From contig CM060075.1 of assembly GCA_030533445.1 (NCBI GenBank), positions 35,856,196-35,920,195 of the forward strand: a stretch of 64,000 bases of DNA, written 5' to 3'. Shown here in pieces: positions 1-9,849 of this stretch (within the stretch, counting starts at the first letter, position 1; every line of letters starts with the position of its first letter). The notes beneath the pieces were generated by a model. It searched no databases. It worked only from the letters and a program-made list of their open reading frames with translations, and was not told where the DNA came from. Position numbers and translations under genes: made by a program. The stretch comes from Cyprinodon diabolis (lineage: Eukaryota; Chordata; Actinopteri; Cyprinodontiformes; Cyprinodontidae).

Positions 1-97
1 AAAATCCAACACAAAGGGTAAACATATTTCAAGAATAACATTTTGGAAAACAAATATAGACACCTATAAACACCAAGAAATATAGAACAGTGAACAA

Positions 98-2323
98 ATG
101 TTTAAAACAGTATTTTGTGTATGTGTACATTTTGTGGTGAGCTGGATAGGCTGGAAGAGGAGGAAGCCTGAAAGACTCGGCAGGCCCAAACGTGTAGTGA
201 GGGTCTGCTGGGAACGTCTGGTGGAGCCCTCGGTCAGGGACGTGTTCAGCTCCCACCTCCGGGAGAGCTTCTCTCAGGTTCCGAGGGAGGTTGGAGATAT
301 GGAGTCCGAATGGGCTCTGTTCTCGGCCTCTATTGTCGATGCAGCTGCCCGTAGCTGTGGCCGTAAGGTTTGCGGTGCCTGTCGTGGTGGCAATCCCCGA
401 ACCCGGTGGTGGACACAGATAGTAAGGGATGCTGTCAAGCTGAAGAAGGAGTCCTATCGAGCTTGGCTGGCTTGTGGGACTCCTGAAGCAGCAAGCAGGT
501 ACCGTGAGGCCAAGCGTGTCACGGCCCGGGCGGTTGCAGAGGCAAAATCTCGGGCCTGGGAGGAGTTTGGAGAGGCCATGGAAAAAGACTATCGGTTGGC
601 CTCAAAGCGATTCTGGCAAACCGTCCGGCGCCTCCGGAGGGGAAAGCAGTGCTTCGCTAACACTGTTTTCAGTGGGAGTGGGGAGCTGCTGACCTTGAAG
701 GAGGATATCGTCGGGCGGTGGAAGGAATACTTTGAGGATCTCCTCAACCCGACGGACACGCCTTCCGTGGGGGAAGAAGAGACGGGGTGCTTGGGGCTGG
801 AATCGTTCATCACCCAGGCCAAAGTCACCGAGGTGGTCAAAAAACTCCACGGTGGCAAGGCTTCGGGGGTGGACGAGATCCGTCCTGAGTATCTTAGAGC
901 TCTGGATGTTGTCGGGCTGTCATGGTTGACACGTCTCTTCAACATCGCGTGGAGGTCGGGGACAGTACCCCTGGATTGGCAGACTGGGGTGGTGGTTCCC
1001 CTCCACAAGAAGGGGGACCGGAGGGTGTGTTCCAATTATCGGGGAATCACACTTCTCAGCCTCCCCGGAAAGGCCTATGCCAGGGTGCTGGAGAGGAGAG
1101 TCCGGCTGATTGTCGAACCTTGGCTGCAGGAGGAGCAGTGTGGTTTTCGTCCTGGCCGTGGAACAGTGGACCAGCTCTACACCCTCTGCAGGGTGCTTGA
1201 GGGTTCATGGGAGTTTGCCCAACCAGTCCACATGTGTTTTGTGGACTTGGAGAAGGCATTCGACCGTGTCCCTCGTACTGCCCTGTGGGGGGTGCTCCAG
1301 GAGTATGGAGTCGGGGGCCCTTTATTAGGGGCCATCCGTTCTCTGTACAAGCGGAGCAGGAGTCTGGTTCGCATTGCCGGCACTAAGTCGGACCTGTTCC
1401 CAGTGCATGTTGGACTCCGACAGGGCTGCCCTCTGTCACCGGTCCTGTTCATAACTTTTATGGACAGGATTTCTAGGCGCAGCCAAGGACCGGAGGGGGT
1501 CTGGTTTGGGGAACAGCGGATCTCGTCCCTGCTTTTTGCGGATGACGTAGTTCTGCTGGCTCCCTTCTGCCAAGACCTACAGCGTGCGCTGGGGCGGTTC
1601 GCAGCCGAGTGTGAAGCGGCCGGGATGAGAATCAGCTCCTCCAAGTCCGAGGCCATGGTTCTCGATCGGAAAAAGGTGGCATGTCCCCTTCAGGTTGGAG
1701 GAGAGTCCCTGCCTCAAGTGGAGGAGCTCAAGTATCTTGGGGTCCTGTTCACGAGTGAGGGAAGAATGGAGCGGGAGATCGATAGACGGATCGGTGCGGC
1801 TGCTGCAATAATGCGGACGGTGCACCGGTCTGTTGTGGTGAAGAGGGAGCTGAGCGAAAAGGCAAAGCTCTCAATTTACCGGTCGGTCTACGTTCCTACC
1901 CTCACCTATGGTCATGAAATTTGGATCATGACCGAAAGAACGAGATCCCGGATACAAGCGGCTGAAATGAGCTTTCTCCGCAGGGTGGCTGGGCTCTCCC
2001 TTAGAGATAGGGTGAGGAGCTCGGTCATTCGGGAGAGGCTCAGAGTAGAGCCGGTTCTCCTCCACATCGAGAGGAGTCAGTTGAGGTGGCTCGGACATCT
2101 TCTTCGGATGCCCCCTGGACGCCTCCCTCGGGAGGTGTTCCAGGCATGTCCCACCGGGAGGAGGCCCAGGGGACGACCCAGAACACGCTGGAGAGACTAT
2201 GTCTCTCGGCTGGCCTGGGAGCGCCTAGGGCTTCCCCCAACAGAGCTGGAGGAGGTGTCTGCGGAGAGGGAAGTCTGGGAGTCTCTGCTTAGTCTGCTGC
2301 CCCCGCGACCCGGTTCCGGATAA
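98..2323 (+). CDS. Rex3 reverse transcriptase, 5'-truncated ORF
   Basis: The 741-codon open frame encodes the reverse transcriptase of a Rex3/RTE retrotransposon, which copies element RNA into DNA at a nicked chromosomal site. The first eight or so codons, including the ATG at 98, come from flanking DNA; element-derived protein begins near residue 9, so this is not the native start. Reverse-transcriptase blocks are visible in order: NYRGITLLS (about residues 313-321), CGFRPGRGT (348-356), FVDLEKAFDR (381-390), GLRQGCPLSP (439-448) and the catalytic FADD box (480-483). The C-terminal region ends with the arginine-rich GRRPRGRPRTRWRDY segment typical of this family. No endonuclease domain remains, so the protein cannot support normal retrotransposition alone. 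No stop or frameshift interrupts the frame. Codon and base composition are much more GC-rich than the surroundings, as expected for a foreign insertion. Confidence 0.88.
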   Translation: MFKTVFCVCVHFVVSWIGWKRRKPERLGRPKRVVRVCWERLVEPSVRDVFSSHLRESFSQVPREVGDMESEWALFSASIVDAAARSCGRKVCGACRGGNPRTRWWTQIVRDAVKLKKESYRAWLACGTPEAASRYREAKRVTARAVAEAKSRAWEEFGEAMEKDYRLASKRFWQTVRRLRRGKQCFANTVFSGSGELLTLKEDIVGRWKEYFEDLLNPTDTPSVGEEETGCLGLESFITQAKVTEVVKKLHGGKASGVDEIRPEYLRALDVVGLSWLTRLFNIAWRSGTVPLDWQTGVVVPLHKKGDRRVCSNYRGITLLSLPGKAYARVLERRVRLIVEPWLQEEQCGFRPGRGTVDQLYTLCRVLEGSWEFAQPVHMCFVDLEKAFDRVPRTALWGVLQEYGVGGPLLGAIRSLYKRSRSLVRIAGTKSDLFPVHVGLRQGCPLSPVLFITFMDRISRRSQGPEGVWFGEQRISSLLFADDVVLLAPFCQDLQRALGRFAAECEAAGMRISSSKSEAMVLDRKKVACPLQVGGESLPQVEELKYLGVLFTSEGRMEREIDRRIGAAAAIMRTVHRSVVVKRELSEKAKLSIYRSVYVPTLTYGHEIWIMTERTRSRIQAAEMSFLRRVAGLSLRDRVRSSVIRERLRVEPVLLHIERSQLRWLGHLLRMPPGRLPREVFQACPTGRRPRGRPRTRWRDYVSRLAWERLGLPPTELEEVSAEREVWESLLSLLPPRPGSG

Positions 2324-2358
2324 AGCGGGAGACGACGAGTACGAGTATTTTGTGTATG
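109..2358 (+). mobile_element. 5'-truncated Rex3 (RTE-clade) non-LTR retrotransposon with target-site duplication
   Basis: The insertion is bounded by a perfect 15-bp direct repeat, AGTATTTTGTGTATG, at 109-123 and 2344-2358, so the element body is about 124-2343. Its tail resembles the Rex3 3' end (a GGATAAGCGG-like block followed by a degenerate GA-rich repeat instead of clean GATG units). Two segments, 977-996 and 1421-1441, match the conserved Rex3 reverse-transcriptase sites long used as PCR primer sites in fish. The 5' part with the apurinic-type endonuclease is absent, the usual result of incomplete reverse transcription. The perfect duplication and the open reading frame suggest a fairly recent insertion. 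Confidence 0.92.
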
Positions 2359-2429
2359 GCACAGGTCAGATGTATAAAGGAAAACATTAAGGTGTATGAT
2401 TATTAGGTACCTATTTAATTAAAAGGATA

Positions 2430-3994
2430 TACAAACCGGATTCCAAAAAAGTTGGGACACTAAACAAATTGTGAATAAAAACCGAATGCAATGATGTAAA
2501 GATGGCAAATGTCTATTTTCTATTCATAATAGAACATAGATGACAGCTCAAAAGTTTAATCTGAGTAAATGTTACATTTTTAAGGAAAAATATGTTGATT
2601 CCAAATTTCACAGTCTCTACAGGTCACAAAAAAGTTGGGACAAGCAGCAATAAGTGGCTGGGAAAATGATATTGAGCATATAACGAACAGCTGGAAGACC
2701 AACTAACACTAATTAGGTCAATTGACAACAGGATTGGGTATAAAAAGAGCCTCTTAGAGTGTCAGTGTCTCTCTGAAGCCAAGATGGTAAGAGGATCACC
2801 TATTCCACCATTGTTACGCAGAAAGATAGTGCAGCAATATCAGAATGGTGTTGCCCAGCGTAAAATAGCAAATACCTTTAAGTTATCATCATCAACCGTG
2901 CATAACATCATCATCAGATTCAGAGAATGTGGAACAATCGCTGTGCGCAAGGGTCAAGGCCGTAAAACTTTACTGGATGCTTGTGATCTCCGGGCCCTTA
3001 AACGTCACTGCCCTCAAAAAGGAATGCTACTGTCAGGGATATAACAGAATGGGCTCAGGAATTCTTCCAGAAAGCGTTGCCAGTGAACACAATCCACCGT
3101 GCCTTCCACCATTGCCAGCTGAAACTCTACTGTACAGTGCAAAGAGGAAGCCATTTGCAATGGGCCAAGGATCATTTAAAATTGAGTGAGGTAAAATGGA
3201 GGACTGTTCTGTGGTCAGATGAGTCACGATTTGAAGTTCTTTATGGAACACTGGGACGCCATGTCATCCGGACCAGAGAGGACAAGGATAACCCAAGCTG
3301 TCATCAAAACTCCGTTCAGAAACCTGCATCACTGAGGGTTGCATGAGTACTTGTGGCATGGGCAGCTTGCATCTCTGGAAAGGCACCATAAATGCAGAGA
3401 CCTATGTTCAGGTTCTAGAACAACATATGCTTCCATCAAGACGTCATCTGTTTCAGGGAAGACCCTGCATTTTTCAACAAGATAATGCCAGACCACATTC
3501 TGCAGCAATCACAAGATCGTGGCTACGTAGGAGAAGGATCCAGGTACTGAAATGGCCAGCCTGCAGTCCAGATCTTTCACCTATAGAGAACATTTGGCGC
3601 ATCATAAAGAGGAAGGTGCAACAAAGAAGGCCCAAGACGATTGAACAGTTAGAGGCCTGTATTAGACATGAATGGGAGAGCATTACTATTTCTAAACTTG
3701 AGAAACTGGTCTCCTCTGTCCCAAGACAACTGTTGAGTGTTAGAAGAAGGAGGGATGCCACACAGTGGTAAAAATGGCCTTGTCCCAACCTTTTTGGAAT
3801 TTGTTGACGCCATGAAATTTGGAAAGAACATATTTTTTCCTTAAAATGTTACATTCTCTCAGTTTAAACTTTTGTTCTGCGATTTGTGTTCTATTCTGAA
3901 TAAAATATTTGTTTTTGACACCTCCACATCATTGCATTCAGTTTTTATTCACAATTTGTTTAGTGTCCCAAGTTTTTTGGAATCCGGTTTGTAT
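2430..3994 (+). mobile_element. Tc1-like DNA transposon with long IR/DR termini
   Basis: About 1.56 kb lies between imperfect inverted repeats roughly 200 bp long, starting TACAAACCGGATTCC at 2430 and mirrored at about 3780-3994. Each arm holds two copies of an AAAAGTTGGGACA motif, one at the outer end (about 2445-2460) and one inside (about 2625-2642), with counterparts at about 3778-3796 and 3965-3985. This is the IR/DR layout known from Sleeping Beauty-type fish Tc1 elements, where each motif is a transposase binding site. TA dinucleotides flank both ends, consistent with TA target duplication. A broken transposase lies inside, so the element is not autonomous now, but its ends look well preserved. 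Confidence 0.92.
2784..3771 (+). pseudogene. Tc1-like transposase (DD34E), frameshifted
   Basis: This is the transposase of the surrounding Tc1 element, a cut-and-paste recombinase acting on the inverted repeats. An ATG at 2784 opens an 86-codon frame with the N-terminal paired-type helix-turn-helix (AKIAN-like KIANTFKLSSSTVHNII region). The protein then continues in another frame at about 3077-3346, containing WSDESRFE with the first catalytic aspartate, and in a third frame from about 3343 to 3771, with QQDNARPH (second aspartate) and SPIENIWR (glutamate). I count 34 residues between the second D and the E, so the DD34E signature is retained. The tail ends with the family's DATQW-type C-terminus. 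Frame changes lie near 3020-3077 and near 3340, so no full-length protein can be made. Homology is clear; activity is not expected. Confidence 0.9.
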
Positions 3995-3999
3995 ATTTA

Positions 4000-5540
4000 A
4001 GGTTTGAAATCATCAAGGAAAGTTAGATTTTCTTATTTTAAAAAATAAAATCTTAATGTGGCACCATGGAGACAATGATGTCTAACTGGTTGGCTTGTAC
4101 AGCATTATTTAATTCAAGATCTGCAAATAAGTGTACAGTTGTTGGGTGCAGAGGCTTTATCTCCAGATTCCACATCCATCGTAACCGCTTCACTCAGCCC
4201 CGGTCACGTATGTCTGGCAGACCACTCAGGCAGTGAACTATTCCACATCCACCCTTACTCATCCGAACGTCACAGTCCCATACGTGTAAGCAACCCTTGA
4301 ACATCAAAATAGGAGCAAAGGTATTTTTTTGCGCCGCTCTGGTCTGGAATCCACCCGGGTCTACACCTGCAATGCAATCACAGCAGACAGGAAAAAGAAT
4401 GTCAAGAATATCTGTTTTGTCAAAGTAAAATAGGGTAACAACAGATCAGTTACTACAAATTAGAACATGGTTTTCATACATTTGCTTTGCTTTGGGAAGG
4501 TGGTCTGGAACGGAGTGGACTGGGGAATTACGGAGGATGTGGGATTTCTGGGTTAATCCTTGACAGCACTCCAATACAATATTTGTGTACATTTTACCAA
4601 ACATATTTAAACTTTTTTCTTTTTAGTCAGTCTTTTTTTTCAGTAAATTTTGTGAAATACATGCAAAGAAATCCAACTAGTGCCCCTGGTCCCCTCCAAA
4701 CCTACCTGGATGGATTCAGGAATCCTCATAGGTTCACCAGTGAGGTCTCAATCCAACAGACATCTTCAGAAACTCAATGATTTTCCTCAAATGCCGAGAG
4801 GAGGTTCCTGATCAATGGCCGGTGTCTCTGCATCCTTGGCCTGAATAAATCTTTTTTCACTTGTCTTGCGTTGTGTTTGACTTTAATTCTTGGTCCTCTG
4901 TCCTGGCCGTTACAGTCCAGGTGTATGCAGGGCAGAAACATGAGTGAAAGGGGTAGAATTCCTAAGTGACAAAGCAGCTGAAAGATAAAAGGCTCTGTGT
5001 TGCAGTGACTCCTAGCTAGGACCACACCAGGTCTGTTTGCATCAAGACAGTGCATACAACGACTCAAACCAATGTTAAAAAAAAATTGCATATCCCTATG
5101 TTATTGATATGTAGACATTGTGGAAGTCAGTCTGTTTACACTTATGACATTTTTTTTTTTCTTTTTGCAGGCAGCACTTATCTCATTATACACTGCCCTC
5201 TCTTTTTGAACAAGCTAGAGATCACCCTATTGCCTCTCGATTGCCGCAGTCTTCCTCTCCTATGGAATATATGCCCGTACCTGGGTCCAGAGCACCTCGA
5301 AGCTTGATTTTCAAATTGCTTTTTCATTGGAAAGAAAAATATAATCGGGCTGTTAATTTTTTTATATTTTGGATGAAGTTTTACATTACTGGTCATTAGA
5401 CTGATTTTACGCTTCTATAGCAATATTTTGTTATTGGTGTTGTTGCTCTTCTGTCGGCGGCATGTTCATTTATGTGAATTGAATTTAAAAGTCAGCGAGC
5501 CTTTGCAAGAAGCTCTGTTTCCTTAGGTAAAAACGTTTAA
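4000..5540. other. AT-rich spacer, no gene recognised; possible LTR end at about 4690-4913
   Basis: I see no convincing gene. A stretch ending at about 4913 has an AATAAA signal near 4846 and finishes with GGCCGTTACA, reminiscent of the 3' ends of the Gypsy LTRs elsewhere in the window, but its 5' end cannot be placed and no target duplication was found. The short open frames here look random. Confidence 0.35.
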
Positions 5541-5544
5541 CCAT

Positions 5545-5612
5545 TTCTGTAAAGTACCTTGATATTATGCGTTGGGAAATGGTGCGATATTAATAAACTG
5601 AACTGAATCAAA
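5545..5612 (+). mobile_element. Old L2-like 3' tail fragment
   Basis: The stretch TGTAAAGTACCTTGATATTA followed shortly by a TTAATAAACTGAACTGAA end resembles the L2 3' tail seen clearly at 13040-13110 (TGTAAAGTGCCTTGAGATGA and ATAAACTGAATTGAATTG). It is diverged and short. Confidence 0.55.
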
Positions 5613-5629
5613 GAATGAAAATGTCATAT

Positions 5630-6770
5630 TTGTGATGCTTAAATACATTTTGTAAAATATAATTTCTTTTCAGGAATCTTAATCTTTTTTAATGTTGGAT
5701 TCTTCACCCTCAGTGGGATCCCAACACTGACTTTCTGAGCCAGACAAATAAATCTGTCCCTCAGTTTTTTTTTCCTTCCTCCTCTACTGTGGCCATCTTT
5801 TGCTCATTTTTTCTGTTTATCCATTGGCCAGTGTTCCTTTTTCATTTTGTTCATCCTCACTGCAGTTCCAGGAGGTTAGGTAGCCTGCTGACATTTTTGT
5901 GGCTGTCCTTGTATTATTTTGGGACCTTTAGATATATACTGATGCGGTTCATCACTGTTACATCGGATTCCCTTTTAGCTGCCTGTGCATGTCTCTGTGG
6001 CCCTGACCTTGCCGTGAGTGAATGAAGCCTGGGAGCAAACTGAGGAATTTCAGCCTCTAAGATTTCTATAATTCTGACTTACACACACAAACAGTAAACG
6101 CACACTAGGAGAATGAGTAGTAGGATGCTACCACAAGCGTTTACACAAGTATTCAAACATCCATCAAACACACAATTTAAAACTCGTAGTCTTTGCAAAT
6201 TGACCGACACTTGGCAGCGAGGGTCCTCCTGGAACAGTGTTTGCCTGTTCCTAGGCTTTCCTAGTTTCTGATGACATTGTTATGACCATACAATTTAAGC
6301 ACTTTTATACAAACTTTGGGTCACATGGGAATTAGTGTACCAAACAGACCAAGCTTAGAAACTCACGCTTTAATATAAAGTGATCCCCTACTGCTGGACC
6401 CCCTCTACCAGCCCAGATGATTATGATGAGAGTTTCAAATGAGCAAAGTTGGAATGTAAAAAATTGTATTAATAATAAAAATCTTGTAACTGAAACTAAT
6501 TTCCTTCGTTTCATTTATGCATTTTCACATTAAAATTGATAGGTTCTACTTAAAATAAGGATAAATCACAGATGATATAGAAATTCAATCAATAGATCTT
6601 GGTGGGATTTTGGTCTGCTACTTCTCCCTCAATTTCTGCAAAATCATTAATATTATAAAAAATGATAAATAATAATTTAAGAAAAGCTAGCCTTTAAAGT
6701 TATTTAGTTTCCCTTCTGTTTTATAATTAATTTCAAAATTCAATTCATCTAAAAAATCATATAGACCAAT
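5630..6770. other. AT-rich spacer, nothing recognised
   Basis: No open frame here has recognisable family features and no terminal repeats were noticed. The minus-strand frame at 6332-6514 and the plus-strand frame at 5789-6025 look like chance frames. Confidence 0.5.
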
Positions 6771-6772
6771 GA

Positions 6773-6875
6773 TTCTTAAATTCAGATCCTCCAAGTCTGA
6801 TGTCTTGCAACTTTTAGATGTGCCTGTGCTTTCACACCTGAATCAAACTGGTGAATAACCTTCTAAACAATACAG
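6773..6875 (+). repeat. Short teleost interspersed repeat (unclassified)
   Basis: The run from about 6773 matches a short repeat often seen in fish: an ATTCTTAAATTCAGATCCTCC start, TGCAACTTTTAGATGTGCC in the middle and a CACCTGAATCAAACTGGTGAA end. I do not know its class and could not define its exact borders. Confidence 0.45.
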
Positions 6876-7015
6876 CCAAGGGTTGAATCTCAAACCGCCC
6901 TCTTAGCACTACCCATTAACTATCAAGTGTCGCTCCCGATTAAGTAACACTCGCAGCTGTAGAAGGCGCCTTGATTGTAGGTGGGGGTAAAAACGACAAT
7001 GGAACAGCCTCTTCC

Positions 7016-7780
7016 TGTCATGATCTTGGAGCTGATGACTGGTCTAATTACTCATTTCAATCACCTGCCTATCTCCGCCCAGTTCTCATTAACATTTATC
7101 TTATCCACCTGCTTTTGCCTCTATATAACCAGCCTTCAAACCAGTCATCAGTGCCATATTATTCAAGCCTTTGGGGCGAGTTATCTGGCATTCCTGTATT
7201 CTGATTGCCTGATCCTGACCCATTCTGCCTCTGTACCTCTGAACCTGCCTGTCCCCATTCTGATCCATTTGCCTGAATTGTCTTTGAACTCCTGCTGGAT
7301 TCCTGCCTGTTAACCAAACCTGGTACTGTTTCCTGACATTGACCTGGAATTCTCTTCAGGCCTCTGATCTGCTGACACTGACTACTGTGCATGTCTTCAA
7401 CACCGGCTTTGGCTTCACCCTCTGGATTATTCTGCCTCCCTTTTTCCACTCGGGTCTGATCTCCTTCTTGATCTCCGACTCACGAGAGATCAGCACCTGG
7501 GACTCTCTGTGCAGGATCAACCGCTTCTCGTTGGCAGCCAGCCAGCTAGAACGTACCTCATGCTCTGGGTTCAGACTGAACAATGTACAACACAAGGTTA
7601 GTGACTCACACGTTCATTATAATCCCCTGGCAGATAGACGTGGTCACAAACCTATGTTCTACTCCTGCAGAGGTTCCTTCCTGAGACGCCAATGCTGTTC
7701 CCTGCAGTTGCATATCTTTCTGTCTCGAATACTGGGTCCTTGTGTTCTGAGCTAACTTGTGATTTTCTGTCAGTGTGACA
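7016..7780 (+). mobile_element. Ty3/Gypsy-type LTR (degraded)
   Basis: The sequence starts TGTCATGATCTTGG and can be read to TGTGACA at 7780, giving TG...CA ends over about 765 bp. It shares its order of motifs (CACCTG clusters, a TATATAA-type box near 7122, GTTAGTGACTCAC near 7597, GGTCACAAACC near 7643) with the LTRs at 37.3, 42.6, 48 and 57.2 kb. No clear 5-bp target duplication was found. The DNA just after 7780 (about 7781-7900) may be the beginning of a decayed gag leader, with a CCAGCAGAACC block like the gag start of related elements. The 3' border is uncertain. Confidence 0.65.
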
Positions 7781-7899
7781 AAAATGCAGCAAACCAGCAG
7801 AACCTACATTTGGATCTCTCCTCCACCGTCAATACACCCAGTGCCAATTTCCAGCTAGCCTACACTGATGAAGCCTTGCTATTCAAGGGCTCGGGAAGG

Positions 7900-9845
7900 T
7901 CCTTAAAATGGCAAAATGTTCATTTGATTTGTGTTTATCTGACTGTGTTATTTTTCCCCCAATAAATGAAACAGGTAAGAATGTATTATTATCTAGAGAC
8001 TATTAATAACAGAAGGTGAAATGCACTTCCAGATGAACTGACCGTGTGGTGATGTCACATGTACGCTTCTCTTCCAAATTACCAATATTCACGCTGTGTG
8101 CTCCCGTTTTCCATTAGTCCATCCTTTCCTGTGTTCCTCTCAAGAACATACTTGGCAAAGGACATGAGTCTCTACTTGCATTCTTGTGAATTGAGAGATA
8201 GTCACTGACTGTTAACTGGTGTCTAAAATTCCCTTTTGCATGAGTAGTATGTACAGTAGTTGTGAATGTTGTTCTTTTTTTCCTTTACATCCCAGCAATG
8301 CTCTGTAATGGGCTGAGGAACTATTCAGCAATACACCCACTCTCACCTAGTGGTTACTGGAAAGACCCTACCTCTGTAAGCACTTTCAAAATGAAGGTTT
8401 TAGCCCCCTATGAGATGCCACTGCCCTAATAGTTTGACTTTGTTTTAAAATAAAAATTTATACATTCCTGTTATTGCCATTTAAATGTCACTCAAAGTTT
8501 AATATCTACAGATTTATTTGACTCTTTACTCTCAGCAGGTCCGTTCTCTGCCTCAAACCATCCCCTTGTCCTTCCAGAGGTAGTCCAGTGCATCAGGAAA
8601 TCTTTATATGTCCTTCTGCCTCTCAGTTTGCCTGGGTTGCCTTTGCTCTTGTTATTGTTGGCAACATGTGTTTTTTGAGTGGCATAGAGGGAAGAGTTTA
8701 TTTCCCACAAGATGGAGGGAGGAAAAAAGCAAATTAATGAGGCAGAAAATATCAGTGAGATGGGAAGACAAAGCAATGATGTGATGGTAACCGAGTCATT
8801 TATTTTATTTTACTTTTATAATGTTTCTTCCTCTGGTTTGGCGTTATCTCCATCTCTCATATAATCTGTGATGATAAATCTGTGTGGGACTGTGGTAAAC
8901 GTGTAAAAATCCATTTGTTTCCAATAGTCAGCACTAGAACAATAGGGCTTAAGCTTGAGTCTTAACTGCTGCAAAACTGGGATACTTCATCACAGACACT
9001 CATTTATATGTATCTAGTCCCAGTTTTAAAAGACATATGGTTGGGATTTTCATGTGAATTCATCAGTGAGTAATTAAAGCTAAAAAAAAAATCAGACTCG
9101 ATTACTAGTTTTAAAGTTTGTTTTATAAAAGTATTTGTGTATTTAACATTGTTGTTTTATGTGATAAATAATTAAGAAATTCCAACTCCTTAAGCTTTTA
9201 TTACTGATGCTGTTTTCCTGCGTCTTAGCTTTTAGATAATTTTAGGTTTTACCTGCTGTTTAAAAAAATCTGTTTTGTTTTATTTAATTTAATGAAAAAA
9301 TATTTTCAATGACTGTCTTTCATGGTACAATAAGTAAATTAAGAGGTCTTGATTTTGAGCAAAACTTAAAAACCTAATCTATATTATAATAAAGAATCAG
9401 CAGCACCCTGTCTTGCTGAACTGCAGGAGTTAGTTAGGCTATATCTGTGAAACTGCATTAACAGTATATATTGAACTCTTCAGCTGTTGATGTGTTTACT
9501 ATTTCAAGTTTAACCCTTGTGAACACCTGTGGGCATTTGCTCTTACCATGAGCACCTCACTGAGTCAAAAGTATTGATAATTGTCCAAAAGTGTAACGTA
9601 CTGATTATAAAATAAAAGCGATTTTACTGAATCTTTAGTTAAGTAGAGAATTTAATTCTTGGGTATTTTATTCTTTCCATCTCAAATAAAAAACGGCTTA
9701 TTATTAAAATACATACAAAATAAAATCATATGACAAACCTGTATTTATAAAATGGGGACTCCTCTGAGTAACTCCCTTATAATCATATTTTAATTTGATG
9801 AACTGGGAACAAAATACAGAACCAAAATTATAGCCCAACTGAGTA
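7900..9845. other. AT-rich spacer, nothing recognised
   Basis: No convincing gene, RNA or transposon end was found between the degraded LTR and the L2 element. The sequence is AT-rich with scattered short homopolymers. The minus-strand open frame at 8492-8776 has no recognisable features. Confidence 0.5.
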
Positions 9846-9849
9846 AATT

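Noticed and set aside
5789..6025. 78-codon hydrophobic open frame
   Set aside because: T-rich DNA gives phenylalanine/leucine runs; no supporting signals.
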